In this document: positions 7,097 through 8,575 of the stretch, piece after piece
Layout: the number at the start of each line of letters is the position of its first letter
Position numbering within the stretch: position 1 is the first letter of the stretch
DNA from: an uncultured Bacteroidales bacterium
GTDB taxonomy: Bacteria; Bacteroidota; Bacteroidia; Bacteroidales; F082
Assembly (NCBI GenBank): GCA_937902805.1
Contig: CALEMB010000073.1
Span: 1 to 8,575, forward strand
DNA length: 8,575 nucleotides
Reading direction: 5' to 3'
The notes under the pieces: generated by a model
The model's input: only the letters and a program-made list of their open reading frames with translations
The model's database searches: none
What the model was told of the DNA's origin: nothing
Position numbers and translations under genes: made by a program

Positions 7097-7740
7097 TCCT
7101 TGGGGAAGAAATCATCATCCTGCCAATGGGCGGGGTTGTTCTCAATGTAATATGAAATGTTTTGTAACGATGCGTCGTCGCGGATGATGTGTTCGTAATA
7201 ATTTCGTTGCCACAATTTCCGGTCGAACGGTGGCCATCCCAATTCATTCACCCCACGGATGTATTCGTTGGTGGACATGGTTTTGAACCATCGCACCACC
7301 ATTGACAATGGTGAACCCGTGTGTTCGCCCAAATCCGTCTGTAGGGGCGCACCCATGTGTGCGCCCTCTTTCCCATTGTAATCATCAATAACAATGTTTG
7401 TTGGTTCCATGTTTTGTTTGGGAGGGCGCACACATGGGTGCGCCCCTACGGGCGACGCGCCATGCAAACCCACATTTTCCCAAATGCAATGGAAATGGTT
7501 GGGCATAATCACCATTTCATGGCAAATGATGTTGTGAAATTTGTCTTGCGTTTTGTTATACCATTTTTCCACCATGCGTCCAGCATCGTTCAAAATCATT
7601 TCGTCGTTTTTGATTTCGCCGAACAGGCAATCGCGGTTCTTCGTGCAAATGGTAACGAAATACAGCCCTTCCGAGGCATAATCGTAACCCTTCAGGCGAA
7701 TGGAACGACGGTGGTGGATTTCGGGGTTGTAGGGGGACAT
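7093..7740 (-). CDS. REP-associated tyrosine transposase (RAYT, Y1/IS200-like HUH nuclease)
   Basis: RAYTs are single-copy relatives of IS200/IS605 TnpA that nick and join DNA at REP palindromes. The N-terminus HHRRSIRLKGYDY (9-21) and LYFVTICTKNRDCLFGEI (26-43) are typical. The HUH metal site is MPNHFH (79-84). The probable nucleophile is Y181 in LWQRNYYEHIIRD, and the family C-terminus YYIENNPAHW (197-206) is present, so the protein (215 residues) looks intact. The frame stays open for another 35 codons upstream, but that stretch is A/T-rich and unlike the family, so I start at the ATG at 7740. Two inverted REP copies lie inside the gene and are translated as residues 98-106 and 125-134 (VGAHPCVRP and EGAHMGAPLQ), between the HUH motif and the tyrosine. 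It runs tail to tail into ltaE with a 4-bp overlap. Confidence 0.93.
   Translation of the reverse strand: MSPYNPEIHHRRSIRLKGYDYASEGLYFVTICTKNRDCLFGEIKNDEMILNDAGRMVEKWYNKTQDKFHNIICHEMVIMPNHFHCIWENVGLHGASPVGAHPCVRPPKQNMEPTNIVIDDYNGKEGAHMGAPLQTDLGEHTGSPLSMVVRWFKTMSTNEYIRGVNELGWPPFDRKLWQRNYYEHIIRDDASLQNISYYIENNPAHWQDDDFFPKD
7341..7368 (+). repeat. REP element, intragenic copy 1 (GTAG-headed palindrome)
   Basis: It starts with the tetranucleotide GTAG, then GGGCGCAC, a six-base CCATGT loop, and GTGCGCCC, which forms an 8-bp stem. It lies inside the RAYT gene and is an exact 28-bp reverse complement of the copy at 7422-7449. A GTAG head followed by a palindrome is the known hallmark of REPs mobilised by RAYTs. 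Confidence 0.85.
7422..7449 (-). repeat. REP element, intragenic copy 2 (inverted, identical to copy 1)
   Basis: All 28 bases are the reverse complement of 7341-7368. The GTAG heads of the pair point outward, with 53 bp between the copies, as in the paired REP units (BIMEs) of enterobacteria. The reading frame of the RAYT gene passes through both copies and the spacer without a stop. Confidence 0.85.
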
Positions 7741-7765
7741 GGGATGATTGTTTGATTCTTCGTGA

Positions 7766-7773
7766 CAAAAATA
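7766..7773 (-). promoter_or_regulatory. Possible -7 box for the transposase gene
   Basis: Read on the minus strand this is TATTTTTG, matching the Bacteroidales TAnnTTTG. It lies 25 bp before the chosen ATG at 7740. I find no clear TTTG at the -33 position, so the call is weak. It does support starting translation at 7740 rather than further upstream. Confidence 0.25.
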
Positions 7774-7867
7774 GGAAAAAATATAGGGATTTTCCGCGTT
7801 GTATCCTTTTTTGTATATTAAAGACAATAATGTGTGTGGGTACACATAAATGAAATAAATTCAAATT

Positions 7868-7893
7868 GTAGGGGCGGACCCATGTGTCCGCCC
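7868..7893 (+). repeat. REP element, upstream copy 3 (compensated stem variant)
   Basis: It has the same GTAG head and CCATGT loop as the intragenic copies, but the stem is GGGCGGAC/GTCCGCCC instead of GGGCGCAC/GTGCGCCC. Both arms have changed, so pairing is kept. It lies 127 bp upstream of the RAYT start. Confidence 0.8.
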
Positions 7894-7920
7894 GTTTTAA
7901 TATGTACATATCCGTTTGGT

Positions 7921-7948
7921 TAGGGCGCACACGCGGGTGCGCCCCTAC
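7921..7948 (-). repeat. REP element, upstream copy 4 (inverted)
   Basis: On the minus strand it starts GTAGGGGCGCAC, has the loop CCGCGT in place of CCATGT, and ends GTGCGCCCTA. With copy 3 it forms a second outward-headed inverted pair (81 bp overall), laid out like the pair inside the RAYT gene. Confidence 0.8.
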
Positions 7949-8071
7949 ACAAATTCATTTGATTTGTTTAAAACCGTAATGTAAAATTCCCAAAATCAAA
8001 ACTACGACATTTAGATGAAACCGATCTGGTAATGGCGAATCTTAGAAGACATTGAAGGTCATATAGACCTC
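7949..8071. other. Non-coding gap between REP pair and CRISPR array
   Basis: This is A/T-rich sequence with no plausible gene, RNA gene or further repeat copy. I looked for an older decayed CRISPR repeat one period left of the array (around 8005) and saw no convincing match. The whole non-coding stretch from 7741 to the array holds only the possible promoter box and the two REP elements. Confidence 0.5.
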
Positions 8072-8489
8072 AATTCGATTCCATATGGTTCGATTAAACT
8101 ACCTCCTGACCTAAATGATGTTGTTTGGTTTGCGAAATTTCAATTCCATAAGGTTCGATAAAAGCCCGGTGTCACGAAACGAATAGAGTTGCATCTCGTC
8201 ATTTCAATTCCACAAGGTTCGATTAAAAGGAACACAGATTCATCACCACTCAGGACAACATGAAGGTATTTCAATTCCACAGGGTTCGATTAAAAGTGGC
8301 TTACCTGATGAGGACGTGCCTTACATCGACTAATTTCAATTCCAAAAGGTTCGATTAAAAGCAACTTTTCTGCCTTGATATAGAGCATCGCCAGCATGTT
8401 TCAATTCCAAAGGTTCGATTAAAATAAACCACGAAACTGCCAATTACACGGTGAACTTCACTTTTCAATTCCAAAAGGTTCGATTAAAG
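8072..8489 (-). CRISPR. CRISPR array, seven repeats and six spacers, types I-B/III-like repeat
   Basis: Repeats of 28-29 bp lie at 8072-8099, 8137-8164, 8201-8229, 8268-8296, 8333-8361, 8398-8425 and 8462-8489, spaced 64-67 bp apart. The consensus on the plus strand begins ATTTCAATTCC and ends GGTTCGATTAAAAG. The six spacers (8100-8136, 8165-8200, 8230-8267, 8297-8332, 8362-8397, 8426-8461) are 36-38 bp and unrelated to each other. On the minus strand the repeat ends in ATTGAAAT, like the AUUGAAA(N) 5' tag of type I-A, I-B and III crRNAs, so transcription is probably right to left. The leftmost repeat is decayed (three substitutions and an altered end), as expected for the leader-distal terminus. 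Several repeats carry single-base indels: a T is missing in the second, an A in the sixth and an A in the seventh. No cas gene is in the window, so the type is inferred from the repeat alone. Confidence 0.93.
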
Positions 8490-8575
8490 AAACAGTACGC
8501 GGATAATTATCAATGCCACCCATTGCTGTCCACTAAAAAATCAAAATAGTTCTTTGAAATTACTGTAAGTTAGAG
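8490..8575 (-). promoter_or_regulatory. Probable CRISPR leader, running off the window
   Basis: No repeat occurs one period to the right of the last one (expected near 8526), so the array ends at 8489. If the crRNA strand is the minus strand, these bases are the leader. They hold a perfect 10-bp palindrome, GATAATTATC (8502-8511), and an A/T-rich stretch from about 8534. No clear promoter box is seen. The leader call depends on the orientation argument. Confidence 0.45.

Noticed and set aside
7357..7755. Plus-strand open frame of 132 codons opposite the transposase gene
   Set aside because: It is the antisense of the RAYT gene; the opposite frame has clear HUH-family motifs, and this one looks like no known protein.
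7741..7845. N-terminal extension of the transposase to an ATG at 7845
   Set aside because: The extra 35 residues are encoded by A/T-rich intergenic-type sequence and do not resemble RAYT proteins; the family N-terminus begins right after the ATG at 7740.
8003..8030. An eighth, decayed CRISPR repeat left of the array
   Set aside because: At the expected period the sequence shares only short scattered matches with the repeat.

Overview
The window looks like a piece of a Bacteroidota chromosome, most likely Bacteroidales. The grounds are a MutL whose C-terminal nuclease motifs have all been replaced, a rhomboid followed directly by a membrane-anchored EEP phosphatase, an archaeal-type GlmM, the absence of clear Shine-Dalgarno sequences, and A/T-rich leaders with a TAnnTTTG-type promoter box. 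The species cannot be named from this sequence.

Layout. Positions 1-4466 are a tightly packed plus-strand gene set: the 3' end of an unrecognised acidic protein, a 102-residue single-pass membrane protein, mutL, a rhomboid protease and an EEP-family hydrolase. Gaps are 44, 5, 16 and 1 bp, which suggests one transcript; a possible promoter lies at 245-275. Then come glmM (4565-5950) and a low-specificity threonine aldolase (6065-7096), also on the plus strand. Each is preceded by a short-unit tandem repeat array that ends exactly at its start codon: eight 7-mers before glmM and five 8-mers before the aldolase. A long hairpin built from 7-mers separates the two genes.

From 7093 the window becomes accessory. 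A minus-strand REP-associated tyrosine transposase (RAYT, HUH nuclease) overlaps the aldolase tail to tail in a shared TTAA. Four GTAG-headed palindromic REP elements form two inverted pairs, one upstream of the RAYT gene and one inside its reading frame, where it is translated between the HUH motif and the catalytic tyrosine. After about 120 bases with nothing recognisable comes a seven-repeat CRISPR array (8072-8489). Its crRNA strand is the minus strand, judged by the ATTGAAA repeat end, with the decayed terminal repeat on the left and a probable leader running off the right edge. No cas gene is visible.

The left part is housekeeping (mismatch repair, membrane proteolysis, cell-wall precursor synthesis, glycine/threonine metabolism). 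The right part is a hot spot for mobile and defence elements. The most interesting points are the RAYT gene with its own REP pair embedded in frame, the stepwise change of one repeat base along the CRISPR array, and the tandem arrays flush with two start codons.
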